A stretch of DNA of 64,000 nt from Agrococcus terreus (GTDB taxonomy: Bacteria > Actinomycetota > Actinomycetes > Actinomycetales > Microbacteriaceae): assembly GCF_014645235.1 (NCBI RefSeq), contig NZ_BMLM01000001.1:124001-188000 (forward strand). The letters are read 5' to 3'. The notes beneath the pieces are model-generated. The model searched no databases, was not told where the DNA came from, and saw nothing but the letters and a program-made list of their open reading frames with translations. This document shows positions 1 to 12,524 of the stretch, piece after piece. Within the stretch, counting starts at the first letter, position 1. Every line of letters begins with the position of its first letter. Position numbers and translations under genes: made by a program.

Positions 1-2646
<2,646 letters not shown>

Positions 2647-2661
2647 CGTGCTCTCTCAGCC

Positions 2662-4965
<2,304 letters not shown>

Positions 4966-5856
4966 TCAGGAGCGGCGGTTCGGGGCGACCACGCGGATGA
5001 CCGCCGAGTCGTCGCGATCGCCGAGGCCGGCGGCCTCGCCGAGGAGGAAGAGCTGCTCGGCAGCGGCGGCGACGGGCGTCGCGAGGTAGTGGGCGCGGGC
5101 GGCGTCGCCGACGATGCCGAGGTCCTTGACGAAGATGTCGAGGCGGCTGAGCACCTCGGCGCCGCCCTCGTCGTACGCCTGGAGCGCGCGCGGGCCGCGG
5201 TTGCCGAGCATGAAGGAGCCCGCGGCGCCCGCCTGGAGCGCGTCGAGCGTGCGCTCCCGGTCGAGCCCCAGGGCGTCGGCGAGGGCGAGCGCCTCCGCGG
5301 CGGCGGCGATGTGGACGCCGCACAGCAGCTGGTTCACGGTCTTGAGCGCCTGGCCGTCGCCGGGGCGGTCGCCCACGATCGAGAGCGTCGAGGCGAGCTG
5401 CTCGAGCACGGGGCGCGCGACCACGAGGGCCGCGTCGCTCGCACCGACGACGATGAGGAGATCGCCCTCCCCCGCGCGGACGGGCCCGCCCGAGAGCGGC
5501 GCGTCGACGAGGTGCGCGCCGATCGCCTCGAGCCGCGCGGCGACGTCGGCGATCCCCGAGGTGCCGACGGTGCTCGTCAGCAGCACGGCGGCACCGGGCC
5601 GCAGGTGCTCGGCGAGGGGCTGCTCGCCGAAGAGCAGCGACTCGAGCTGCTCGCCCGTGCGGACGGCGACGAGGACGACGTCGGCGCCCGAGGCGGCCTC
5701 CGCCGCGCTGCCGGCGGCGCGCACGCCGCGCTCGGCGGCGAGCTCGAGGCGATCGGCGGCGATGTCGAAGCCGGAGACGTCGAAGCGCTCGGCGAGGCGT
5801 GCTGCCATGGGGAGCCCCATGGCGCCGAGGCCGATGACGGCGACGGTGCTGGTCAT
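4966..5856 (-). CDS. Beta-hydroxyacid dehydrogenase, LtnD / tartronate-semialdehyde reductase-like
   Basis: A 296-residue NAD(P)-dependent 3-hydroxyacid dehydrogenase. The N-terminus has the Rossmann motif GLGAMGLPM (residues 9-17). The family's substrate loop reads DAPLSGGPVRAGEG and the catalytic Lys lies in GQALKTVNQLL. Members oxidise L-threonate, D-glycerate or related acids. It sits 36 bases downstream of a four-carbon acid sugar kinase, in the order seen in L-threonate/D-threonate operons, where an LtnD-type dehydrogenase makes the 3-oxo-acid that an OtnK-type kinase phosphorylates. The decarboxylase/aldolase and isomerase that complete that pathway are not in the window. The substrate is therefore inference from context; family membership is secure. 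Confidence 0.85.
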   Translation of the reverse strand: MTSTVAVIGLGAMGLPMAARLAERFDVSGFDIAADRLELAAERGVRAAGSAAEAASGADVVLVAVRTGEQLESLLFGEQPLAEHLRPGAAVLLTSTVGTSGIADVAARLEAIGAHLVDAPLSGGPVRAGEGDLLIVVGASDAALVVARPVLEQLASTLSIVGDRPGDGQALKTVNQLLCGVHIAAAAEALALADALGLDRERTLDALQAGAAGSFMLGNRGPRALQAYDEGGAEVLSRLDIFVKDLGIVGDAARAHYLATPVAAAAEQLFLLGEAAGLGDRDDSAVIRVVAPNRRS

Positions 5857-5892
5857 CTGTGCGGTTCCTTCCTGCGGATCGGCCGGTGCCGA

Positions 5893-7317
5893 TCAGTCCT
5901 GGTGGTGCTGCTCGTCGTCCGCGAGGGTCTGCACGACGGCGGCGAGGGAGTCGGTGTCGCCGACGTTGCCGGCGAAGACGACGTAGGGGATGCCGATCGC
6001 GGGGCCGGCCTCCGGCTGCCACAGCGAGACGATGCCGGGGAGCATGGGGCCGACGACGCGGGCGCGGCGGATGCGGAGCGCCTCGGAGGCGACGTCGCTC
6101 GAGGTGATGCCGCCCTTCGCGATGACGAAGCGGGGCGGGGCGAGCTCGAGCACGCGGGCGACGAGCTCGACGATGCCGCTCGAGACGCGGCGGGCGATGT
6201 CGAGGCTCTCCTCGCCGTCGCGGCCGGTCACCAGCTCGCGGCTCGTGTGCACGATGACGGTGCCGCGCTCGATCGCGTCGGCGACGGCGCGCGCCTGCTC
6301 GTCGAGGTGGGCCTCGCGGCGCTCGTCGATGAGGCTGCGCACGTCGAGCTCGATCGTGGCGGTCGCGGGGCGGTCCTCGCGGAGCGCGGCGAGCTGCGCG
6401 GTCGTGAGCGGCACGTGGCTGCCGACGACGACGAGGCCGCCGCGCTCGTTCGCGAGCTCCAGGCCGTCGGGGCCGACGACGGCGGGCAGATCCTGGCCGA
6501 TGTGGGCGCGCGGGTAGGGCGGGCCGACGCGCAGCAGCGCGCCGAGGCCCTCGCGGTCGAGCTCGTGGAGGGCGATCGCGACCGAGCGCATGTCGTGCTC
6601 GTCGACGACGTCGACCGCGACGACGGTGCCGGCCGCGAGGGCCCGGAGCTCCTCGGCGACCGCGTCGGGCCCGCGGCGGATGGTGCCGAGCGACAGCGCG
6701 TGCACGGCGTCGCGCACGATGCGGCCGCCGGTCTTCTCCTCCACCCAGTCGCGGAGGTCGCTCGCTCGGAAGCCGAAGGTCGCGTCCTGCGCGAACGGCG
6801 TCTCGCCGACCGGCGTCGCCTCGCCGTCGACCACCCAGTGGTGCACGCCGTCGACGGTGATGCGGCCGGCGTCGGGGAAGGCGGGCACGAGCACCGTCAG
6901 GTGCGGGGCGGCGTGGCCGCGCTCGACGATGGCTGCGGTGAGCACGTCGGTCTCGAGCGGGAAGTGGCCGCGGAGCGTCGAGTCGCTGCGCGAGACGAAG
7001 GTGACGCGGCGGCCCGCGGCGTCGGCGGCGTCGAGGGCGACGGCGACGACCTCGCGGTTGCGGGCCTCGGCCGCGCCCTCGTCGAGCGAGCGGGTGTTCG
7101 TGAGCACGTAGACGGCGGGCGCGTGCTGCGCGAGTGCCCAGTCGAGGTCCTCCCGCTCCCACCGCGTGAGCACCGGGAGGCCGGCGACCGACTGGGTGCC
7201 GGTCGGGTCGTCGTCGAGCACGACGAGCACGGCGGCAGGATCGAGCACGGCGCGGACGCGCTCGGCGGGGATCTCGATGGGCGCGGGGGCGGCGGCGAGC
7301 AGGTCGTCGACGTGCAC
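5893..7317 (-). CDS. Four-carbon acid sugar kinase (OtnK/DtnK family)
   Basis: 474 residues, the usual length of the former DUF1537 two-domain kinases that phosphorylate 3-oxo-tetronate, D-threonate or D-erythronate at O-4. The N-terminal domain carries the signature LDDDPTGTQ (about residues 34-42) and SRSDSTLRGH. The C-terminal nucleotide-binding domain has VVVGSH, FVIAKGGITSSD and FAGNVGDTD. Start is a GTG with an AAGGAG site eight bases upstream; no good ATG is near. First gene of a two-gene operon with the downstream dehydrogenase, and 130 bases from a same-strand FadR-type regulator gene. That spacer holds an ATCAGATATC motif, a likely operator. Exact tetronate isomer not determinable from sequence. 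Confidence 0.88.
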   Translation of the reverse strand: MHVDDLLAAAPAPIEIPAERVRAVLDPAAVLVVLDDDPTGTQSVAGLPVLTRWEREDLDWALAQHAPAVYVLTNTRSLDEGAAEARNREVVAVALDAADAAGRRVTFVSRSDSTLRGHFPLETDVLTAAIVERGHAAPHLTVLVPAFPDAGRITVDGVHHWVVDGEATPVGETPFAQDATFGFRASDLRDWVEEKTGGRIVRDAVHALSLGTIRRGPDAVAEELRALAAGTVVAVDVVDEHDMRSVAIALHELDREGLGALLRVGPPYPRAHIGQDLPAVVGPDGLELANERGGLVVVGSHVPLTTAQLAALREDRPATATIELDVRSLIDERREAHLDEQARAVADAIERGTVIVHTSRELVTGRDGEESLDIARRVSSGIVELVARVLELAPPRFVIAKGGITSSDVASEALRIRRARVVGPMLPGIVSLWQPEAGPAIGIPYVVFAGNVGDTDSLAAVVQTLADDEQHHQD

Positions 7318-7359
7318 GGGAGACTCCTTCGTCTGCGGGCGGGCTCGCGACGCGATCCC

Positions 7360-7377
7360 ATCAGATATCAGACATCA
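7360..7377 (-). promoter_or_regulatory. Candidate GntR operator upstream of the sugar-acid kinase
   Basis: ATCAGATATC followed by AGACATCA, i.e. a repeated ATCAGA/TATCAGA/CATCA pattern around a GATATC core, very AT-rich for this chromosome. It lies 43-60 bases upstream of the kinase start and 71 bases downstream of the GntR gene. The identical ten-mer recurs upstream of the aldo/keto reductase at 39067-39076. Inference: binding site of the adjacent regulator. Confidence 0.45.
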
Positions 7378-7447
7378 TGGGCGACGGCGCGCGAGGAAGT
7401 CAAGTCCCCGCTAGGAGCCGCTCGCGGCAGGGCGGCCGCGAGCGCTG

Positions 7448-8149
7448 TCAGCGGCCGTGGACGAGGTGCACGAGGTCGTCGCGCGTCTGCTGCATGTGGC
7501 TCGCCATCGCATCGCGCGCGGCGAGCGCGTCGCCCGTCGCGATCGCCTCGAGCACCGCCCGGTGCTCGGCGATCGCGTGCTCGCGGATCACCGGCACCGC
7601 GCTCGTCTCGCCGCGCGTCGCGGCGAGCACGGTCGTGAGCGGCAGGAGCGCGGCGACGAGGATGCGGTTGTCGGCCGCCCGCATGATGACGTCGTGGAAC
7701 TCCAGGTCGGCCTCGACGAACCCGTCGAGGTCGCCGGCCTCGTGCCGCTCGACCATGGCGCGCAGCGAGTCGGCCAGCCCGTCGAGGTGCTCCTGCCCGC
7801 GGCGCTCGGCGGCGAGCTGCGCGGCGCCGGTCTCGATCATCATGCGCACCTCGAGCAGCTCGAGCGACGACCGCTCGCGCTGCCCGGAGCTGCGAGCGTG
7901 CCGCACGACGGCGTCGAGGCCGGTCCATTCCGCGACCGGAGCGATGCGGTGGCGGCTGCCGGGCACCTGCACGATGACGCCCTGGGCCTGCAGCAGGCGG
8001 ACCGCCTCCCGCATGGTGAGGCGCGAGACGCCGAACTCGAGGGCGAGCTGGCCCTCGGCGGGCAGCTGGTCGCCTGCGGTGAGCCGCCCCGCGATGATCG
8101 CGTCGAGCAGCCGATCGACCGCGTCGTGGGTGCGCGAGGGCCTCGGCAT
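7448..8149 (-). CDS. FadR-type GntR transcriptional regulator
   Basis: 233 residues. The N-terminal winged helix (about residues 5-70) includes DQLPAEGQLALEFGVSR and TMREAVRLLQAQG; the C-terminal FCD ligand-binding domain (about 95-215) has FHDVIMRAADN and EHRAVLEAI, whose histidines usually bind a metal that coordinates a carboxylate ligand. Start is the ATG after a GGAGGAGG site at about 8154-8162. It lies upstream of and in line with the kinase and dehydrogenase genes, so it probably represses them until a sugar acid is present. Part of the three-gene block inserted between dciA and gyrB. Confidence 0.88.
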   Translation of the reverse strand: MPRPSRTHDAVDRLLDAIIAGRLTAGDQLPAEGQLALEFGVSRLTMREAVRLLQAQGVIVQVPGSRHRIAPVAEWTGLDAVVRHARSSGQRERSSLELLEVRMMIETGAAQLAAERRGQEHLDGLADSLRAMVERHEAGDLDGFVEADLEFHDVIMRAADNRILVAALLPLTTVLAATRGETSAVPVIREHAIAEHRAVLEAIATGDALAARDAMASHMQQTRDDLVHLVHGR

Positions 8150-8264
8150 CCGTCCTCCTCCATCGGGTGTCAGACAGCGTAGCCGCACAGACGGCCCGAC
8201 GCATGGCAGGCGGCTCAGCCGAGGCTCAGCCCTCGAGCCGCACCCCTAGCCTCAGCCCAGAGCG

Positions 8265-8774
8265 TCAGCCCCAGGTATCGCGTGGGCCGCGACCCGGCAC
8301 CGAGCGGCGGCCGCGCTGGAACGACGGCAGGTCGGGCCCGATGAACCGGATGCCCGTGAGGCCGCAGTCGGGGAACCGCTGCAGGATGCGCGTCGTCGTC
8401 TCGGCGCGCAGGATGCGCATCTGCTGCGTCCACGCGGTCGAGGCGCAGCGCACGGTGAGCTCGCCGTCCTCGAACGCGATCGGCTCGGTGCGGCCGGCGT
8501 TCTCCTCGCCGACGAGCTCGGGCCAGTGCGCCATGACGTCGGCCTTCGCGAGGGTCGAGGTCCAGCCGCGGTCGGCGGCGAAGCCGCCGAGCACGTCGCC
8601 GAGCGCGCGCGGGTCGCGGCCCTTGCCGAACGGCACGGAGGCGTCGGGGTCGCGGCGCGAGCGGCGTCGGCCGTCGCGCGTCACCATCTCGGGGTCGCCC
8701 ATCTTGGCTTTGAGGCGCAGCCACACGCGCTCGGGCTCCGTGGGCGCGAGCCGCTGCCAGGGCCGCTCAGCCAT
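8265..8774 (-). CDS. dciA: DciA-like DUF721 protein, predicted replicative helicase loader/operator
   Basis: 169 residues; DUF721 domain in the C-terminal two thirds, with WPELVGEENAGRTEP and STAWTQQMRIL. In actinobacteria this gene occupies the same place after recF (Rv0004 of M. tuberculosis), and the family is known to act on DnaB. The first 70 residues are basic and probably disordered, as in relatives. The ATG chosen lies inside the end of recF (8-base overlap), implying translational coupling in the dnaN-gnd-recF-dciA run. It ends 115 bases before the start of the inserted GntR gene. Confidence 0.85.
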   Translation of the reverse strand: MAERPWQRLAPTEPERVWLRLKAKMGDPEMVTRDGRRRSRRDPDASVPFGKGRDPRALGDVLGGFAADRGWTSTLAKADVMAHWPELVGEENAGRTEPIAFEDGELTVRCASTAWTQQMRILRAETTTRILQRFPDCGLTGIRFIGPDLPSFQRGRRSVPGRGPRDTWG

Positions 8775-9969
8775 CGACGGCCTCGGCGTCCGCGCGCTCG
8801 TCGACGCCGACCACGGCCTCGGCGTCCGGATCGACATCCGGATCGCCCGCGCGCTCGACCGGCGTGCGTGCCGCCGCGCCCGCCTCGACGACGACGCCCG
8901 CATCGATCCGGATCCGGTGGTCGCGCAGCGCCTCGGGCACGTCGTCCTCGACCGCCGCCGTGATGAGCACCTGCTCGAAGCCGCCCGCGGCCTCGGCGAG
9001 CCGCTGCCGCCGGCCGGCGTCGAGCTCGGCGAACACGTCGTCGAGGATCATCACCGGGTCGCCGCCCGAGCCGTCGCGCAGCAGCTGCGCTGAGGCGAGC
9101 CGCAGCGCGAGCGCGAACGACCACGACTCCCCGTGGCTCGCGTAGTGGCGGGCGAGCAGGCCGTTGAGCTGGAGCTCCAGGTCGTCGCGGTGCGGGCCGA
9201 CGAGGCTCACGCCGCGGTCGAGCTCGTCGCGGCGGCGCTGCGCGAGCAGGGCGCGGAACGCCTCGGCATCGGCGGGCACGTTCGTGACGAGCGCGATCTC
9301 GGCGCGGTGCTCGTCGCCCGCGACCACGCGGTAGGCCTCGGCGACGTGGGGCGCGAGGTCGGCGACGAGCGCCTGCCGGGTGCGCAGCACCTCGAGCCCG
9401 AGCTCGACGAGCCGGCCGTCCCACACCTCGAGCGTCGTGAGCTCGTCCTCGCGGAGCCGCGACGCACGAGCGCTCTTCAGCAGCGAGTTGCGCTGCCGCA
9501 GCACGCGGTCGAGGTCGCTGTGCACGCCGGCCAGCCGCGGCGCCCGCATGACGGCGAGCTCATCGAGGAACCGGCGGCGGCCCGCCGGGTCGGCACGCAC
9601 GAGCTGCAGGTCCTCGGGGCTGAAGAGCACCGCCTGCAGGTAGCGCGGGAGGTCGCGGATGCGCACGCCGTTGCCGTTGGCCTGGGCGCGGTTCGCGCCC
9701 TTCGCGTTCAGCTCGACGTCGAGCTGGAACGAGCGCTCGTCGTTCGTGACGGTGCAGCGCACGATCGCGCGCTGCTCCCCCGCCCGGATGAGCGCGACGT
9801 CGGTGGGCACGCGGTGGCTCGAGCCGGTCGCGATCCAGACGAGCGACTCCACGATGTTCGTCTTGCCCTGGCCGTTGCGGCCGACGAGCAGGTTGGCGCC
9901 CGGCTCGAACGCGACGTCCGCGCTGCGGTAGTTGCGGAAGTCGGTCAGCGCGAGACGGCTGACGCGCAC
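8767..9969 (-). CDS. recF: DNA replication and repair protein RecF
   Basis: 400 residues. SMC-like ATPase that helps load RecA at gaps. Walker A is GRNGQGKT (residues 30-37), the signature helix includes LRLASAQLL and the Walker B is VMILDDVFAELD. The N-terminal LALTDFRNY is typical. Start is GTG, immediately after the gnd TAG with no spacer, so translation is coupled. The C-terminal ~45 residues are an acidic Asp/Glu/Ala/Val extension beyond the conserved fold. It overlaps dciA by 8 bases. Confidence 0.96.
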   Translation of the reverse strand: MRVSRLALTDFRNYRSADVAFEPGANLLVGRNGQGKTNIVESLVWIATGSSHRVPTDVALIRAGEQRAIVRCTVTNDERSFQLDVELNAKGANRAQANGNGVRIRDLPRYLQAVLFSPEDLQLVRADPAGRRRFLDELAVMRAPRLAGVHSDLDRVLRQRNSLLKSARASRLREDELTTLEVWDGRLVELGLEVLRTRQALVADLAPHVAEAYRVVAGDEHRAEIALVTNVPADAEAFRALLAQRRRDELDRGVSLVGPHRDDLELQLNGLLARHYASHGESWSFALALRLASAQLLRDGSGGDPVMILDDVFAELDAGRRQRLAEAAGGFEQVLITAAVEDDVPEALRDHRIRIDAGVVVEAGAAARTPVERAGDPDVDPDAEAVVGVDERADAEAVDG

Positions 9970-10851
9970 CTACGCCTGCTTGACGGCGTGGCCGCCGAAC
10001 TGGGCGCGGAGCGCCGCGACCGCCTTCATCGCCGAGGAGTCGTCCTGCCGCGACTCGAAGCGGGCGAAGAGCGAGGCGGCGATGACCGGCATCGGCACCG
10101 CGTTGGCGATCGCCTCCTCGACGGTCCAGCGGCCCTCGCCGGAGTCGTCGACGTAGCCCTCGATCTCGGACAGGTCGTCGTCCTCGTCGAGCGCGCGCAC
10201 CATCAGGTCGAGCAGCCACGAGCGGATGACCGTGCCGCGCTGCCAGGCCTTGAACGAGCCGGCGACGTCGTGCACGAGCTCCTTCTTCTCCAGCAACTCG
10301 AAGCCCTCGGCGTACGCCTGCATGAGGCCGTACTCGATGCCGTTGTGCACCATCTTCACGTAGTGGCCGGCGCCCACGGGGCCGGCGTGCACGAAGCCCT
10401 CGGCGCGCGGGCCCTCCGGCCGCAGCGCGTCGAAGACCGGCAGGAGCTCGGCGATGTCGTCGGCGGCGCCGCCGACCATGAGGCCGTAGCCGTTCTCGAG
10501 ACCCCAGATGCCGCCCGAGACGCCGACGTCGACGAAGCGAACGCCCCGCGCGGCGAGCTGCGCCGCGTGGCGCTCGTCCTCGGTGAAGCGCGAGTTGCCG
10601 CCGTCGATGACGAGGTCGCCCGCCGACAGCTTCTCGCCGAGCTCCGTGACCACGGCGTCGGTGATCTCGCCCGCCGGCACCATCGCCCACACGATCCGCG
10701 GCGCCGGCAGCGCCTCGATGAGCGCGTCGACGCTCGCGACGTCGCTCACCTCGGGGTTGCGGTCGTAGCCGGTGACCTCGATGCCGCGCTGGCGGAGGCG
10801 CTCCCGCATGTTGCCGCCCATGCGGCCCAGGCCGATGAGTCCGATGTGCAT
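9970..10851 (-). CDS. gnd: 6-phosphogluconate dehydrogenase, short decarboxylating form
   Basis: 293 residues, the length of the short GntZ/YqeC-type enzymes rather than the ~470-residue form. NAD(P) motif GLGRMGGNM begins at residue 6; VIDGGNSR, VGVSGGIWGLENG and the catalytic stretch KMVHNGIEYG are present. It makes ribulose-5-phosphate and NAD(P)H from 6-phosphogluconate in the oxidative pentose phosphate pathway. Its place between dnaN and recF is conserved in Microbacteriaceae and relatives and links NADPH/ribose supply to the replication operon only by position. The start ATG follows an AGGAGG site. The 53-base gap to dnaN has no obvious terminator. Confidence 0.95.
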   Translation of the reverse strand: MHIGLIGLGRMGGNMRERLRQRGIEVTGYDRNPEVSDVASVDALIEALPAPRIVWAMVPAGEITDAVVTELGEKLSAGDLVIDGGNSRFTEDERHAAQLAARGVRFVDVGVSGGIWGLENGYGLMVGGAADDIAELLPVFDALRPEGPRAEGFVHAGPVGAGHYVKMVHNGIEYGLMQAYAEGFELLEKKELVHDVAGSFKAWQRGTVIRSWLLDLMVRALDEDDDLSEIEGYVDDSGEGRWTVEEAIANAVPMPVIAASLFARFESRQDDSSAMKAVAALRAQFGGHAVKQA

Positions 10852-10904
10852 CGAAGCCTCCTCCTGCCGCGGATGCGGCTCTCGGTCGCCCGCCGGCGGC
10901 GGGC

Positions 10905-12047
10905 TCAGCGCAGCAGCAGGTTGGGCTGCAGCAGGTACTTGAAGTCGGTGGCCTCGGCGTCGTCGCGCGAGGTCTGGCCGCGGATGAGCATCGGGCCGGG
11001 CTTGTTCGAGCTCTCCGAGCGCGTGAACGCGATGCGCACGAACTCCGAGTGCGTCGCGTTGATGCCGTCGATGAGCAGCTGCGGCTTGATCGAGAGCACG
11101 ATGTCGTCGCCGTCGAGCACGCAGTCGATCGTCTCGGATGCCTGCGCCTGCTCGGAGCCGATCGCCTCGAGCTGCACCTGGCCCTCCGAGAACGTGTACC
11201 GGATGGCTGCCTCGGCGTCGAGCACGAGCTGCACTCGGCGCGTGGCGTCGACCAGCTCGGAGGTGCTCACGACCGCGTGGTGGTCGACGGCCTCCGGGAA
11301 CAGGCGGCGCACGGGCGGGTAGTTGCCCTTGATGAGCAGGCTCGTGACCGTGCGGTCGGCGGTCGAGAACGCGATCTGCTGGCGGTCGCCCGGCTCGGAG
11401 AGGGTGATCTCGATGCGGTCGGCGGAGCCGAAGGTGCGGCCCACCTCGACGAGGGTGCGGGCGGGCACGAGCGAGGTGACCGGGTCGGTCTCGGTGCCGG
11501 CGTCCCACTGCACGCTGCGGACCGAGACGCGGTAGCGGTCGGTGGCGATGAGCGTGAGCGTGGTGTCGGCGGCCTCGAGCTGCACGCCGGTGATGACGGG
11601 CGTGACGTCCTCGCGGGACGCCGAGATCGCGACCTGGCCGATCGCCTCCGAGAAGGCCTTGCCCTCGACGACGCCGGTGCGGCCCTGCACCGTCGGCACG
11701 GTCGGGTACTCCTCGAGGGGCATGCGGGCGAGCGAGAAGTTCGCCGAGCCGCAGCGGATCGTGACCTTCTGGCCGTCGTCCTCGATGCGGACCTCGCGCT
11801 GCGGAAGCTTCGACGCGATGTCGCTCAGCAGCCGGCCCGAGACCAGGACCACGCCCTCGGTCTCGACGTCCGCGGCCACCTGCGTGCGGGCCGACGACTC
11901 GAAGTCGAACGACGAGAGCACGACGCCGTCGGCCGTCGCCTCGATGCGGACGCCGCCGAGGATCGGCATCGCCGGGCGCTGCGGCAGCAGCCTGACGGCG
12001 AACGACACGGCGTCGCTGAAGACATCGCGGTTGATGACGAACTTCAC
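10905..12047 (-). CDS. dnaN: DNA polymerase III sliding clamp, beta subunit
   Basis: 380 residues, three clamp domains. Starts VKFVINRDVFSDAVSFA from a GTG; a GAGGGAAGGG site lies just upstream. An in-frame longer reading through the oriC side is not credible because it would translate the origin. Characteristic elements are LLSDIASKLP, EYPTVP and the C-terminal KYLLQPNLLLR, where the usual terminal MPMR-type ending is replaced by NLLLR. First gene after oriC on the left arm, transcribed away from the origin. Confidence 0.97.
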   Translation of the reverse strand: MKFVINRDVFSDAVSFAVRLLPQRPAMPILGGVRIEATADGVVLSSFDFESSARTQVAADVETEGVVLVSGRLLSDIASKLPQREVRIEDDGQKVTIRCGSANFSLARMPLEEYPTVPTVQGRTGVVEGKAFSEAIGQVAISASREDVTPVITGVQLEAADTTLTLIATDRYRVSVRSVQWDAGTETDPVTSLVPARTLVEVGRTFGSADRIEITLSEPGDRQQIAFSTADRTVTSLLIKGNYPPVRRLFPEAVDHHAVVSTSELVDATRRVQLVLDAEAAIRYTFSEGQVQLEAIGSEQAQASETIDCVLDGDDIVLSIKPQLLIDGINATHSEFVRIAFTRSESSNKPGPMLIRGQTSRDDAEATDFKYLLQPNLLLR

Positions 12048-12189
12048 TCGGCACCCTTCCCTCGTCGCGCTCGGCGCGGCAGCTCGAGCCGTGGACGCGC
12101 AGGGCGCACGGCGCTGTCGATTCTGGCACAGGCTCCCGACGCCCGACCCGGCGCCCCGACCGCCCGCCGGCGTCATCGTTGGTGGCTCG

Positions 12190-12430
12190 ACGGATGACAG
12201 GAAACTCTTCTTGTCATTCATAACCGCTGTGGAACCTGTGGATCGATCGGCTCCTCGCCAGTGGACGACGGCGAACTACACGACTGTGAGTTGTACATCG
12301 CCTGTGGACGCGCATCCGCGGTCCGTGGAACGACAGGATCCGTGTCATCCCCGCCGTCCACAGACCGGGTCCCCGCTCTCCACAGCCCATCGCGTGTCGT
12401 CCACACTCGAATCACATGAATTCAACATGG
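12190..12430. other. oriC, dnaN-dnaA intergenic part
   Basis: The 477-base gap between dnaN and dnaA carries a cluster of DnaA-box-like nonamers: TGTGGATCG at 12237-12245, TGTGGACGC at 12303-12311, CCGTCCACA at 12354-12362, CTCTCCACA at 12376-12384 and TCGTCCACA at 12397-12405. Two stretches unusually AT-rich for this chromosome flank them (about 12195-12228 and 12407-12430), candidates for the unwinding element. In actinobacteria oriC is normally exactly here. Strand composition and gene orientation switch at this point. Box assignments are by eye; boundaries are approximate. Confidence 0.85.
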
Positions 12431-12471
12431 AGGGTTCAGCCGTCGAACCCGCCTCCGGAGTACGCGGCAGC

Positions 12472-12494
12472 GCCCCTCGAGCCGGTCGAGGGGC
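12472..12494 (-). terminator. Candidate dnaA terminator hairpin
   Basis: Perfect 9-bp stem GCCCCTCGA / TCGAGGGGC with a 5-base loop, 30 bases past the dnaA stop on the minus strand. No U-tract follows, as is common in high-GC actinobacteria. Confidence 0.5.
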
Positions 12495-12524
12495 TGCGGT
12501 GGACGGATGCCAGCGGGACGGACG

